DNA of 64,000 nt from Paenibacillus sp. J2TS4 (GCF_018403245.1 NZ_BOSH01000017.1:1-64000); one strand, 5' to 3'. Counted from the stretch's first letter, positions 8,961 through 17,890 are shown. Made by a program: numbers and translations. The notes: a model not told the origin generated them from the letters alone.

Positions 8961-11300
8961 ATGAGCAGCATAGGAACAACAGTTAGCGGAATTATCAGAG
9001 GTGGAATGACATTATGGAACAGAATAAAGAATCCACAGACTGAAACCATAAAGTTAGTAATCAAATCGCTAAAAAAAGGAGCAGAGCAGTATAGGGACTA
9101 TTTAACAACAAAAGTAGAACAGGACGATCTTAGTGAATCTGTTTATTGGGAGGAAAGAGAACTAAGGAAGTTCTTTGAGAAGAAATATGCCGAGAACAAA
9201 TTGTTTGGATTTCACACCTGTGATGCGAAGGAATTAGCCCAAGAAATTGAGAGGTATTTTATTCTCTCAAATCACCACTTAACCGATTATGAGAAAATAT
9301 CGCTTGTTGAAAAAGTTATTTTAAACTCACAGAAATATTACATACTCACTCAGACAAACGATAATAAGTCTATGGAATTTTTGCAATTGAGGGGCGATAT
9401 AAAGATGGAGCAAATCTTGCAAGTTATATCTTTACTTCCCTCAATGCAAAAAGATATTGAAATAATCAAGCAAAAGGTAACGGTGTCTGAACAGAGTAAA
9501 GCAGAGGTTGTCGAAGTGGTGAAAGATTTCTCCTACTACTGCAATCTTTGCGTTCAGCTTTATGAAGAACGAAACTACTCTTTATGTCTAGCTACGATTC
9601 ACGAAACGTTAAGAACACATCTCACAACGGAGCAGTATATATCCCTTTTATTTTTAGAGTCAGGCATTTATTACAATCAATTCAATTATGATTTGGCATT
9701 GGAATGTATATTTAAAATCGAAGATAAAGTGACTGATGATATTAGTGATGCATTTACAGCAAGTATCTTAGGTCAAAAAGGGTCTATTTATTCTGAAAAA
9801 GGTGCCAAGGAAGGAAACCGAGCGTTAGTACGGTTAGGGATTGACTGCTTTGAACAGCAACTTTCTATACATACGTTGAACGATTCGAAGGACAACACCA
9901 TAGGGTTGATATATTATAATTTGGGAACATCGTATCTTTCGATTATTGATTCTCAGAGTGATATTAATTCCTGTATTGAATATTTCGAACTAGCATTTGA
10001 GATGTTGCCTGATAATGCAGAAATCATGAAGAACCTTGGAACAGCTTATGGCATTGCTCACCAGCATGAAAAAGAAATCGAGATGTATCAAAAAGCATTA
10101 GAGGCTAATCCAGAACTATTTGAAACTTTATGTGCTATGGGGATGGTTTATTATCGTTATTACCAGGATCCAGAAGAAGCGAGTAAATATTATCAAAGAG
10201 CTGTAAGGAGTCGGGAAGAGATTATTCGCTTTCCATATGCGTATTATTGGTTAGGAAAATGTTATTTTGAAGTTGGTCATAAAGAAAAAGCAAAAACGGC
10301 TATTGAGGAAGGGTTACGAATCGCTCCAACTCTAGAACCCTTAATTGAACTAAAAATCGATGTTCTTTACGCATTACTTCAAGAAAAACATGACAAATAT
10401 CTTCCTGAATTTATTCAATATATCAACAAGTTATATCCCACTCCTACCGAAGAGAGTTCAAGTAAATTACTATCGGCAATGATTTTGAATTCAAAATATG
10501 ATAATGCAAGAGATTTATTATCAACACTGCCAGAATCAATAAAAGAGAGTGAAATGCTTATACCTTCATATTTCATATGGGCTTTTAACCTAATGGATTT
10601 CAATGATTTTGAAGGTGCATATCAAGTAATCAATAACATCAATCCTGAAAAAATTACCGAAGAAATTAAAAGTTTCAAGTATGTGTATCATTACATAACG
10701 GCTTTATGTTTAAGTGGTCTTCAAAGACACGAAGAAGCAATTTATCATTTGGAATCTATCCACGGAGAAGGCTCAATATTCCAAGCAGTTGATTCACATT
10801 GCATGTTAGGGGATGCGTATTTAAAAATAGAAGAATACGACAAAGCACGTGTACATTTTCAAAAAGCGAAAAGCATTGTTGGTGAAGTAAATACGAATAT
10901 GGATATTGAGTATGGATTATTTCAAGCATATCTCGGTTTGGAAAGAGTTCGTCCAGCAAAAGTCTCTTTTATGAAAATAGTAGATTTGATTACTTTTCCT
11001 TATGTAAGTAATGTCATAAAAAATGAAAAAGATAAGAACTTTGAATCCGCTGTGGATAAAAGGATTTCAGAAATGATTGTTAGTATGTACAGGCTTGCCC
11101 TATTAGAGGTGAGGTTGAAAATAGCGGATGACACAGCAACAATTCAGCCAGATCGCAAAGAAATAATGAAACACTTGGATCCTTTACTTCAGTATTTCTC
11201 TAAAAAAGTGACAAGGACTGTATTCAATTTCGATAAATTTGCAATGGATTACCTTCTTGCTCAAATTGGAGAAAAACAGTCGAATGATAGAAAAGCCTAA
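8961..11300 (+). CDS. Large tetratricopeptide-repeat (TPR) protein
   Basis: About 779 residues, soluble. The N-terminal ~180 residues are a helical domain (KLVIKSLKKGAEQYRDYL, YEKISLVEKVILNSQKYY) of a kind I do not recognise. From about residue 195 to 680 there is a long series of TPR-type helix pairs (for example ALECIFKIEDKV, EMLPDNAEIMKNLGTAYGIA, YQKALEANPELFETLCAMG, YYWLGKCYFEVGHKEKAKTA). ATG 8961 follows AGGTGA at good spacing; an in-frame GTG at 8952 overlaps that ribosome site. It probably works as a scaffold or sensor; similar N-domain-plus-TPR proteins occur in bacterial conflict loci, but no effector domain is visible. It is a single-gene unit after the IS21 insertion. Confidence 0.75.
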   Translation: MSSIGTTVSGIIRGGMTLWNRIKNPQTETIKLVIKSLKKGAEQYRDYLTTKVEQDDLSESVYWEERELRKFFEKKYAENKLFGFHTCDAKELAQEIERYFILSNHHLTDYEKISLVEKVILNSQKYYILTQTNDNKSMEFLQLRGDIKMEQILQVISLLPSMQKDIEIIKQKVTVSEQSKAEVVEVVKDFSYYCNLCVQLYEERNYSLCLATIHETLRTHLTTEQYISLLFLESGIYYNQFNYDLALECIFKIEDKVTDDISDAFTASILGQKGSIYSEKGAKEGNRALVRLGIDCFEQQLSIHTLNDSKDNTIGLIYYNLGTSYLSIIDSQSDINSCIEYFELAFEMLPDNAEIMKNLGTAYGIAHQHEKEIEMYQKALEANPELFETLCAMGMVYYRYYQDPEEASKYYQRAVRSREEIIRFPYAYYWLGKCYFEVGHKEKAKTAIEEGLRIAPTLEPLIELKIDVLYALLQEKHDKYLPEFIQYINKLYPTPTEESSSKLLSAMILNSKYDNARDLLSTLPESIKESEMLIPSYFIWAFNLMDFNDFEGAYQVINNINPEKITEEIKSFKYVYHYITALCLSGLQRHEEAIYHLESIHGEGSIFQAVDSHCMLGDAYLKIEEYDKARVHFQKAKSIVGEVNTNMDIEYGLFQAYLGLERVRPAKVSFMKIVDLITFPYVSNVIKNEKDKNFESAVDKRISEMIVSMYRLALLEVRLKIADDTATIQPDRKEIMKHLDPLLQYFSKKVTRTVFNFDKFAMDYLLAQIGEKQSNDRKA

Positions 11301-11315
11301 AGTTGACAAATCCGG

Positions 11316-11512
11316 ATGCATCAGCATTATGAAACGCAATATGAAGTCGGCCTTCCCTTCATGGAATGTACGGTGGACGTTGTCTACGACCCGGCAGACA
11401 TCACGGAGCTGACGATCGAGTACGAAGGTCATGCGGTTCGAACGACAGCTTCTTATCGGGTCGGCCAACATCGAACTCGCCTTTAACAAGGAGATCGTGA
11501 AGTATTTTTAAG
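11316..11512 (+). pseudogene. Transposase C-terminal remnant (Mu/TnsB-like)
   Basis: The plus strand reads YEVGLPFMECTVDVVYDPAD followed by TELTIEYEGH, which resembles the beta-barrel/C-terminal region of Mu-type DDE transposases. After a frameshift near 11445 the tail SANIELAFNKEIVKYF appears in another frame before a stop. No catalytic domain remains. It lies 15 bases after the TPR stop codon. Confidence 0.5.
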
Positions 11513-11625
11513 CGTACCCCTTTAGCTGAACCAGTAGCATGGCTTTTCCTTTGCCCGGAAAAGCCCCTTATCTTCATCAAAAACTATTAATTACAATCTA
11601 ACCAAGCCTTTAATTTAAATCTTCA

Positions 11626-11910
11626 TCAAAGCTCATCAGAATCAACACCAACTGATTCCAACCGATTAAACATAAATAAAGAAAATGCCTCTAAGTCCTT
11701 AAGAAGTCTTAAGCAATCGTTCATGCTTACAAAAATCATATTCACTTCGTGATCAAAATTCATATCCACTTTGAAAATCTTGTTAAATTCCTCGTCCGTC
11801 TCAGCGGTTCCGTAATTATGTGTCAGTAAATTCCTCACTTCAAACCAATCGGATACCCTTCTATATTCAGCGCTACTACTGATTTTCAGATCAAAGAGCA
11901 CTTGGTCCAA
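11626..11910 (-). pseudogene. HEPN (HepT-like) ribonuclease fragment
   Basis: About 90 residues: SAEYRRVSDWFEVRNLLTHN is followed by an amphipathic helix and a C-terminal helix (VNMIFVSMNDCLRLLKDLEA). R-N-L-L-T-H fits the R-x4-H active-site motif of HEPN RNases (HepT/DUF86 type), which act as toxins with MNT nucleotidyltransferase antitoxins. The N-terminal helices are missing: the frame begins inside the remains of an AraC-type regulator, and no proper start or antitoxin partner is present. I treat it as a truncated gene; a short TTG-started protein is less likely. Confidence 0.5.
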
Positions 11911-12354
11911 AATTCAGGTATTTCAATAAATGGATTCTCGCCATCGGCATTGACCAGAATTGAAACGCCGAACATTTCAAAACCTTGTTTTTCCTCGATT
12001 TTGTAATTCATCTCCACATCTCCTCGAATCGAAATATGAAAGGATACCCGAGGATAGGCCTTGAGTGAAACGCCTTTGTCGCGCGCTGACATTGGCATCA
12101 CACCGTGCATTTTTTTGAATGCCCTGGAAAATGCCAGGCGATTCGTAACCGTACTTGAATGCCACGTCGATGACCTTTATACCACTATTTTGCAGTTCAA
12201 ATGCGGCAAGGGTGAGCCGCCTGCGCCGAATAACATCCGCTGAAAAGTAAGTAGAGCAACAGGCAATTCTAGCCACTTGGTCGTAGTCGATCGTTTCAGA
12301 CAGGTGTGTTTCTACGTATTCCATTGCATTGTTCATGCGTTTCAGCCAATCCAT
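11893..12354 (-). pseudogene. AraC-family regulator, internally deleted and truncated
   Basis: From ATG 12354 the frame reads MDWLKRMNNAMEYVETHLSE and IDYDQVARIACCSTYF, the first helices of an AraC DNA-binding domain. A stretch of roughly 15-20 residues normally holding the recognition helix is absent before IRRRRLTLAAFELQNSGIKV and DVAFKYGYESPG. The frame then shifts, and MHGVMPMSARDKG through MNYKIEEKQGFEMFGVSI continues into the effector-binding domain, cut off at IPEFWTKC where the HEPN fragment begins. Deletion, frameshift and truncation make it non-functional. Confidence 0.75.
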
Positions 12355-12490
12355 ACAGATCATCCTTTCAAAATTAATTATATGGAGTGCTGAAAATGAA
12401 GCCTTGCAATCCATGCACAGAAATATCATGTTTGCCAGTATCAAAATACAGGTTTGAACCTCAAAATTTAGAGGTTTTAGCTGGCACTGC

Positions 12491-13453
12491 TTATGGGCAG
12501 TATAGAAATAATATCTCTTGTAAACCTTCCAAGACTTTTTTTGGCATTTCCCTGACCTTAATATCCCCACCCAGGAAAAGTAGCCAATTTGTTATTTCGG
12601 TCAATTCTTCTGAATTATGGACGTTGACAAAAGTCTTTATAATGGCTGTAGTTTGGTAAGGATTCGTATAGGCAATTGAAATTTTTAAAGGATGGTGTTT
12701 TTTGAACTGGGCAACCGCCTGTGGACCAAGTTCAAGGACGAGGTTAATGATTTCTTCCTGCTTACTTAGTTTTTCTAAAATCTTTTTCTTACTTACTCTT
12801 TTTTTCGCAGGGTATGGTTCTACATTGGTGAGATGATCGACGGGAAAAATCTTCTTCTTTTCTTCCTTTAAGTCAAAGCCTTCAATCAGCCAATGGCTTT
12901 TTTCATGATAAAGGTGCAAGAGATAAATGGGATAAGACTTTATTACCTTCTCTTCTTTGGTGGTAATCCATAAATAGCTGTCCGACAGAAGGATTTGGAT
13001 GAGTTTTTCTAGCATGGGATCGGGGAGATCCGAAAGCTCAAGCAGGTCGGGATTATTGGGGTTGGTCCCTTCAAAAAGCAAGATTTGATTTAAAAGAACA
13101 AGGTCATCCTGCTGGTTTTCCGAGATGAGGCCTAATAATTTTTCAGCTAATGACTGACGACTCTTTAGATAAGGGAGCTGTTGATTTCTTGTGGCCATAA
13201 AGGCAATAAAAAGAGCTTTGACCTCATTATCAGTAAAGCGAACAACGGGCAGGACAGAGTTGGACATGACAGAATAACCCCCATCCCTTCCAACTTCAGC
13301 GACAAGCGGCATCCCCATGGCCTCAATTTCTCTGATATCTCTAATTGCTGTCGAACGAGAAATGTTAAATTCTCGCATGATTTCAGAAATTGTAAAGTGG
13401 GAGCGGTTGTTAATATACCTCATGATGGTATTAATCCGTTCAACTTTTTTCAT
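12491..13453 (-). CDS. YafY/DeoR-type transcriptional regulator with WYL domain
   Basis: 320 residues. The N-terminal winged helix (INTIMRYINNRSHFTISEIM, FNISRSTAIRDIREIEAMGM) binds DNA. The central and C-terminal parts (WLIEGFDLKEEKKKIFPVDH and the final KVLEGLQEI segment) match the WYL ligand-sensing and WCX regions. It is divergent from the GyrI-like gene at 13563 across a 109-bp gap that holds a good promoter. Such arrangements usually mean the regulator controls its divergent neighbour and itself; the pairing of a YafY regulator with a GyrI-like protein and a small downstream protein is common in Bacilli. The inducer is unknown. Confidence 0.85.
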   Translation of the reverse strand: MKKVERINTIMRYINNRSHFTISEIMREFNISRSTAIRDIREIEAMGMPLVAEVGRDGGYSVMSNSVLPVVRFTDNEVKALFIAFMATRNQQLPYLKSRQSLAEKLLGLISENQQDDLVLLNQILLFEGTNPNNPDLLELSDLPDPMLEKLIQILLSDSYLWITTKEEKVIKSYPIYLLHLYHEKSHWLIEGFDLKEEKKKIFPVDHLTNVEPYPAKKRVSKKKILEKLSKQEEIINLVLELGPQAVAQFKKHHPLKISIAYTNPYQTTAIIKTFVNVHNSEELTEITNWLLFLGGDIKVREMPKKVLEGLQEILFLYCP

Positions 13454-13478
13454 CGGGACTCCTAAACAGTATCATTTT

Positions 13479-13506
13479 TTGACATGATTTAGAGTTATTA
13501 TATAAC
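13479..13506 (+). promoter_or_regulatory. Sigma-A-like promoter for the GyrI-like gene
   Basis: TTGACA at 13479-13484 and TATAAC at 13501-13506 are separated by 16 bp and lie 57 bp upstream of the start codon. The region between the divergent genes is the likely binding site of the YafY regulator. Confidence 0.65.
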
Positions 13507-13562
13507 CATCAAGTGAAGAAAAAAAGTCATTTGATAAATTTAAAAAAAGGAAGGTTTTGAAT

Positions 13563-14042
13563 ATGGCAGATTATATCCTGGAAGAAAAAGACAGCTTCAC
13601 CGTTTTAGGTATTGGAACCGAGCTTAAGAGCCATTACACAGACTTTGCTGGTATAAACAAGGAAAAGGCAGACTTTTGGTCGGCCGTCAAACAAGATGGA
13701 AGACTGGATGCTTTAAAAGCCATAGCCACAAATGACTACATTTTTGCCGTGAACGAAGCGGTGAATAACAAGATGATGCATTATGCTGGCGTCATGACAG
13801 AAGCATCGATACCAGAAGCATCCAGAGTTATTCAATTCCCTAAAGGGGAATACCTAGTTGTTAAAGGGGAAGGGAAGACGGCTGAAGAGTTAAGTAATAG
13901 GCTTACTGGCATTGCCTTTGGTCAAGTTTTGCCAGAAGCACAGAATTTTGCCTATGTTGGCGGCCCCAACGCAACGGTTGAGATGGGGCAGCGAAACGGG
14001 CTGGTATATGGTGAAATGTGGATTCCTGTAGTTAGAAAATAA
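13563..14042 (+). CDS. GyrI-like effector-binding-domain protein
   Basis: About 159 residues forming a stand-alone GyrI-like/SOUL-type ligand-binding domain. It has an opening strand (DSFTVLGIGTEL), a central V-I-Q-F-P-K-G-E-Y segment, and the characteristic end G-L-V-Y-G-E-M-W-I-P-V where the Glu usually contacts cationic ligands. ATG 13563 is placed 9 bases after AAGGAAGG. It is the first gene of a probable two-gene operon with 14064 and is divergent from the YafY regulator. It probably binds or hydrolyses a small hydrophobic or cationic compound; the compound cannot be read from sequence. Confidence 0.8.
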   Translation: MADYILEEKDSFTVLGIGTELKSHYTDFAGINKEKADFWSAVKQDGRLDALKAIATNDYIFAVNEAVNNKMMHYAGVMTEASIPEASRVIQFPKGEYLVVKGEGKTAEELSNRLTGIAFGQVLPEAQNFAYVGGPNATVEMGQRNGLVYGEMWIPVVRK

Positions 14043-14063
14043 AGAGATAAGAGGGGGATGGAA

Positions 14064-14528
14064 GTGTCCTATATCGTTGATTTCAAAAATGTATCTACAG
14101 TAGGTTTAGAGTCTTCCCCCGTGGCAGAAGCGCTTGCCGGTTTACGTGCTAATGAAGCCCGTTACTTTATGAACAAATATAAGCATGAATTTACGGTTGT
14201 CCCAGCTAGCGAAAGCCAGGAAACGCTTGATTATGTGAACCGAATTTTGACAGAAGAACGTGATATTGAGTTTGCGGCCAAACCTTTAGAAACGTCGCGT
14301 TTTCAAGTGGATAATATCCAATGGGCCTTTGTCTTCTATGAGGATGGTCTAGGGGTCAACGTCTTGTATACGGTGGATGACCCTAAGAAGCGGGCCGTTG
14401 GTTTTAAACTTTCCGAGGGGATGGAGGTACCCAAGGAGTTAGAAGGCAAGTTTAAGTTTGCCAGGCAGAAGTCTAAACTGGCTGGAACCATTCGGGGCTC
14501 GTTTTTTGTAATTAAAGGCGAATATTAA
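14064..14528 (+). CDS. Conserved small protein, often co-encoded with YafY/GyrI-like genes
   Basis: About 154 residues with no domain I can name. It has YIVDFKNVSTVGLES at the start, a helix-rich middle (ANEARYFMNKYKHEFTVVPA) and a beta-rich end (GTIRGSFFVIKGEY). The GTG at 14064 is 7 bases after GAGGGGG, while the ATG at 14058 is too close to it, so GTG is preferred. It starts 21 bases after the GyrI-like stop and shares its terminator, so it is an operon partner. Database names such as 'phage tail protein' attached to relatives are not supported by anything visible here. Confidence 0.65.
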   Translation: MSYIVDFKNVSTVGLESSPVAEALAGLRANEARYFMNKYKHEFTVVPASESQETLDYVNRILTEERDIEFAAKPLETSRFQVDNIQWAFVFYEDGLGVNVLYTVDDPKKRAVGFKLSEGMEVPKELEGKFKFARQKSKLAGTIRGSFFVIKGEY

Positions 14529-14581
14529 AGCGGGCAAAACAATCATTCATGCAACATTTCATCTAGGCATTCAAATGACAG

Positions 14582-14622
14582 ACAGCACCTCTCCATCCAT
14601 TTAGAGGGTGCTGTTCATTTTT
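14582..14622 (+). terminator. Terminator of the 13563-14528 operon
   Basis: ACAGCACCTCT at 14582-14592 pairs with AGAGGGTGCTGT at 14603-14614 (one bulge), followed by CATTTTTT. Confidence 0.8.
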
Positions 14623-14710
14623 TCGCAAAAACCTCATTGTGTTTTAGCAACTTATTATCCATTTGCTGTATTTTCTTTTTATCTTTTCCCGAATTGCAAC
14701 AGCCATAAAG

Positions 14711-15145
14711 TTATTTTTCTTCGACCGCCCGAATATAGTGCCCGTCCGGATCATAAAAGGTGAAATAACCGAAATCATTAGTAAAAACAGGTTCTTTATC
14801 AATATGGGCTCCAGCTTGTTTAATCCGTTCATGCAACGCAAGCAAATCATTCGTTAATAACTCAACCATCGTCACGTGTCCCGTGCTGTTTGTGATAAAG
14901 AATGAACGAGGAAATACAAACTTCAATTGTGTGACATCTTCCGGTTTGGTTTCCATTAAAAAAATACCCGGACCGTTTCCATTTTTCAATGCAAGATGTG
15001 CCTCTCCAAACTGAAAATCTGCCGAATTCAATTCATAGCCCAACACATTGCAATAAAAATCTACCGACTTTTTCAAATCCGTGACTGGAAATCTCAAGCA
15101 ACAGTAACCGATCACATCCGCATCATTCGTTTTTTTGCTCAACAT
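14711..15145 (-). CDS. VOC-superfamily (glyoxalase/bleomycin-resistance-like) protein
   Basis: 144 residues with two beta-alpha-beta-beta-beta modules. The first has VIGYCCLRFPVTDLKKSVDF and YCNVLGYEL; the second has MVELLTNDLLALHERIKQAG followed by GYFTFYDPDGHYIRAVEE. The final F-Y-D-P-D-G-H turn is the standard VOC ending. Candidate metal-site residues include the Glu in the last strand (RAVEE). Members bind or detoxify small molecules; no substrate is implied by context. It is a single gene, convergent with the 14064 gene. Confidence 0.85.
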   Translation of the reverse strand: MLSKKTNDADVIGYCCLRFPVTDLKKSVDFYCNVLGYELNSADFQFGEAHLALKNGNGPGIFLMETKPEDVTQLKFVFPRSFFITNSTGHVTMVELLTNDLLALHERIKQAGAHIDKEPVFTNDFGYFTFYDPDGHYIRAVEEK

Positions 15146-15675
15146 ATTCTACATTCTCCTTTTCTAAATAGCTACTTTCGTTGTGACCTACTCAATAATC
15201 ACTTGCGTTTTCAGTGCATCCCGTCTCGCTTCCGTGCCGTTCTCCGTTGAAGACATTCCTTGGCTGCGCCTTCCTGCCCCTAGAACGAGAGTTACCTCAA
15301 ATTCTTTGTCGATAATCGCCATTGCTGGTTCTCAGATCCATTCCGAGTATTGAGGCTGCAGCTTTCTTTGAATTTATTTATTCGCTATAAAATTCCAGAA
15401 TCCTGCCCGTTATTGACCCGCATAATCATTCGGTAGCGGAAAGTGTATTCCATACCAATCGATATATTGTTGTCTGTCATGAGGGTGAGTAAGTTTTACG
15501 ATTAATGCAATCCGCTCAAATCGGGTCAAGTCAGGAGTAATTGGCTTAGACGCCTTTACGCAGATGGAAGCGAGGGAGGCAATCGAGGAGTAATACAAGA
15601 GGCAGCAAAGGAGAATGCCATAATGGCTGTTCTCCTTGAATTTGTCCGGGATGAGCGAACATTAATTTGTCTGAC
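15146..15675. other. Degenerate stretch between VOC and GNAT remnants
   Basis: No intact gene. A minus-strand 44-codon frame beginning MAIIDKEFEVTLVLGAG (near 15325) and a fragment at 15410-15560 (ITPDLTRFERIALIVKL, QQYIDWYGIHFPLPN) look like scraps of genes I cannot name. A hairpin (AAGGAGAA...TTCTCCTT, about 15606-15640) may be a terminator for the GNAT remnant. Confidence 0.4.
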
Positions 15676-16120
15676 TTATCGCTTATCAAAATGATAGCCA
15701 TACCCCTTTATTAGTACTCCTGAGGCTGGACTAAAATCAAGATCTTGAAAACGAGTAAAGCCAAGACGCTCATACAGGCGAACAGCGGAATGCATTTCGT
15801 CCTTTGTATGCAATCCTATTGCCCTCTCGTCATTAATTTGAGCGCGTCGTATACATTCCTGTTTCAAGCAAAGCTCCTACTCCATGACCACGTGTCGACG
15901 GGAGTACGGCAAGCAATCGTAACTCAGCCCAACCAGGATAACGTACTACTCTTTCACTTGCACTAGAGGTCGAATGATACAATAGAACACTACCCACGAT
16001 ATTTCCACCGGATTCAGCGACATTCCTCTCAACAGATTCTTTTGTTGCAAGCGTTGTCAATAATCTCCGATTATACTCTTCGCGCATTGAATCACTCATT
16101 GTTACAACCATCATTTTCAT
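15676..16120 (-). pseudogene. GNAT acetyltransferase, frameshifted
   Basis: The first frame (from 16120) reads SMREEYNRRLLTTLATKES, GGNIVGSVLLYH and AELRLLAVLPSTRGHGVGAL, containing the acetyl-CoA-binding R-G-H-G-V-G motif. A frameshift at about 15870 then moves the rest (GLHTKDEMHSAVRLYERLGF through FSPASGVLIKGYGYHFDKR) into another frame ending at 15676. The N-terminal ~40 residues usual for GNAT enzymes also seem lost upstream. The active-site strand is interrupted, so it should be inactive. Confidence 0.75.
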
Positions 16121-16135
16121 CTTTGGATGGTTCCG

Positions 16136-16280
16136 AGATATGATTGGATGAAACCATTTGGAAATTCCGTTGAATCATTAAGACCGGCACTTCTACATTC
16201 AAGAAATGCGATGAATGATGAAGCAAACATCCTACACGTAATTGAGTGTATAGAAAAACTAAGGAATGCTTTAAATTGAC
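16136..16280 (+). pseudogene. Unidentified protein C-terminal fragment
   Basis: A plus-strand open stretch reads YDWMKPFGNSVESLRPALLH and ends IECIEKLRNALN before a TGA near 16280. It has no start codon or ribosome site and is fused to the upstream flank of the GNAT remnant. The family is not recognised. Confidence 0.25.
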
Positions 16281-16352
16281 ATTTAAACCGCTCGAGATAT
16301 GATCAATCGAGACAATTTACCCTGATTTACATGTATGGAGCATGCAATGGTT

Positions 16353-16381
16353 ACTTTCAAGTGCTTATATGAGTTGAAAGT
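16353..16381. promoter_or_regulatory. Inverted repeat, candidate HxlR operator
   Basis: ACTTTCAA (16353-16360) and TTGAAAGT (16374-16381) form a perfect 8-bp inverted repeat with 13-bp spacing, about 67-95 bp upstream of the reductase start. The site and spacing suit a dimeric winged-helix repressor such as the HxlR protein encoded just downstream at 17519-17890. The link is inferred from position only. Confidence 0.5.
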
Positions 16382-16447
16382 GCGTACTTCACAGCCTTTC
16401 TTTTCTAGCTCACAATTGTCATTAGAAAAGAAGAGGAGGAATGCCAA

Positions 16448-17518
16448 ATGACACTTGAGAACCCTCGGTCACCTCAGACCGCCCTTGTCGTTGGAGCAAA
16501 CGGAGTCATCGGACGGAATCTCGTCGATTATCTAAGCACACTTTCCGAATGGAATATTATCGGAGTGTCGCGGCGCGGTGGAGAAAATCAAGGTAGGACA
16601 CGATATATAGCCGTTGATCTTCTTGATGAACAAGATACCCGTGAGAAGTTAAGCAGCCTTACCACAGTCACACATATCTTTTACGCAGCCTATCAAGATC
16701 GATCTACATGGGCTGAACTTGTGCCCCCCAATCTTTCCATGCTCGTAAATGTAGTCAACGCAATAGAACCGATCGCTCCGAACCTGCAGCATATCAGTTT
16801 GATGCAAGGGTATAAAGTGTACGGTGCGCACCTCGGGCCCTTTAAGACGCCGGCTCGGGAGACGGATGCTTATCATATGCCGCCAGAATTCAATGTCGAC
16901 CAACAGCAATTTCTTGAACAACGGCAATTGGGAAGCAACTGGACGTGGTCGGCCCTGCGGCCTTCGGTCGTTTGCGGTTTTGCATTAGGGAATCCGATGA
17001 ACTTAGCGATGGTTATGGCCATCTATGCTTCCATTTCTAAGGAACTCGGCTTGCCACTCCGCTTTCCGGGAAAACCCGGCGCGTACCACAGCTTGCTGGA
17101 AATGACGGACGCGAACTTGCTCGCTCGTGCGACCGTATGGGCAGCCACCGATGAACGCTGCGCAAATCAGGCTTTTAATATTACCAATGGCGACCTCTTC
17201 CGTTGGAATGAGCTTTGGCCGAAGATCGCCGCCTATTTCGAAATCGAGACCGCCCCTCCGTTACCAATGTCGTTAGAGGTGGTTATGGCTGACAAAGAAC
17301 CCCTCTGGAATGCCATGATCGACAAATATGGATTGGAGAAAATCAGTTATAAGGACGTGTCATCTTGGCGTTTCGGGGACTTCGTTTTTGGTTGGGATTA
17401 CGATGTCTTTGCTGACGGTTCTAAAGCCCGACGTTTTGGCTTCCATGACTTTGTCGAGACGGAAAAGATGTTTATAGATATATTTGAAGACTTCCGGCGA
17501 CGTAAGATCATTCCTTAA
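16448..17518 (+). CDS. PRISE-like SDR reductase (NAD(P)-dependent)
   Basis: 356 residues. An N-terminal Rossmann fold carries TALVVGANGVIGRNLVDYL (G-x-x-G-x-x-G) and a dinucleotide-specificity strand GVSRRGG. The Q-G-Y-K-V-Y-G segment (M-Q-G-x-K-x-Y-G) and LRPSVVCGFALGNPMN match the progesterone 5-beta-reductase/iridoid-synthase-like (PRISE) branch, which reduces activated C=C bonds of enones. The usual active-site Tyr-containing segment is represented by YHMPPEFNVDQQQFL, so the catalytic Tyr placement is uncertain. GAGGAGGAATGCC precedes ATG 16448. It is convergent with and abuts the HxlR gene, suggesting an electrophile- or quinone-responsive pair. Confidence 0.8.
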   Translation: MTLENPRSPQTALVVGANGVIGRNLVDYLSTLSEWNIIGVSRRGGENQGRTRYIAVDLLDEQDTREKLSSLTTVTHIFYAAYQDRSTWAELVPPNLSMLVNVVNAIEPIAPNLQHISLMQGYKVYGAHLGPFKTPARETDAYHMPPEFNVDQQQFLEQRQLGSNWTWSALRPSVVCGFALGNPMNLAMVMAIYASISKELGLPLRFPGKPGAYHSLLEMTDANLLARATVWAATDERCANQAFNITNGDLFRWNELWPKIAAYFEIETAPPLPMSLEVVMADKEPLWNAMIDKYGLEKISYKDVSSWRFGDFVFGWDYDVFADGSKARRFGFHDFVETEKMFIDIFEDFRRRKIIP

Positions 17519-17890
17519 TCATTCGTCAGGCATTGGAGGTGTGAAAAGAATCTTGCCGTTTGCGCCGTACTTCTTATCGATGTACACATCACCCCATCGG
17601 CACATGGCGTGCAAGATTTCTTTCAAACTCCACCCAAAGTCCGTTAACTCATACTCGACTTTCGGAGGCACCTGGTTATGAACAATACGGTTTACGATCC
17701 CGTCCTTCTCTAATTCCTTAAGCTGCTGGGTCAGCACCTTTTGCGACATGTCAGGCACCAGTTGCATAAGTTCGCCATTGCGCTTCTTACCAAACGTGAG
17801 ATGGAACAGAATAACCGGCTTCCACTTGCCTCCGATCACTTCAAGAGTCGCTTCAACTGCGGTATTATAAATTTTCTCCCCGTTCTTCAT
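17519..17890 (-). CDS. HxlR-family transcriptional regulator
   Basis: 123 residues, a compact winged helix. It has ALEVIGGKWKPVILFHL near the start, the recognition-helix region PDMSQKVLTQQLKELEKDGI, and the wing R-I-V-H-N-Q-V-P-P-K-V-E-Y-E-L-T, the HxlR signature. No cysteine sits at the N-terminus: of the sensing cysteines used by YodB/HypR-type relatives, only the Cys in AMCRW is present. Its stop codon abuts that of the reductase at 17518 (tail-to-tail). It likely controls that reductase. Confidence 0.88.
   Translation of the reverse strand: MKNGEKIYNTAVEATLEVIGGKWKPVILFHLTFGKKRNGELMQLVPDMSQKVLTQQLKELEKDGIVNRIVHNQVPPKVEYELTDFGWSLKEILHAMCRWGDVYIDKKYGANGKILFTPPMPDE

Noticed and set aside
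10415..10959. Minus-strand frames inside the TPR gene
   Set aside because: Low-complexity shadows without starts or homology signals.
14064..14528. Phage tail protein
   Set aside because: Relatives of this kind of protein are sometimes given that name, but there are no phage structural genes here and no tail-protein motif.
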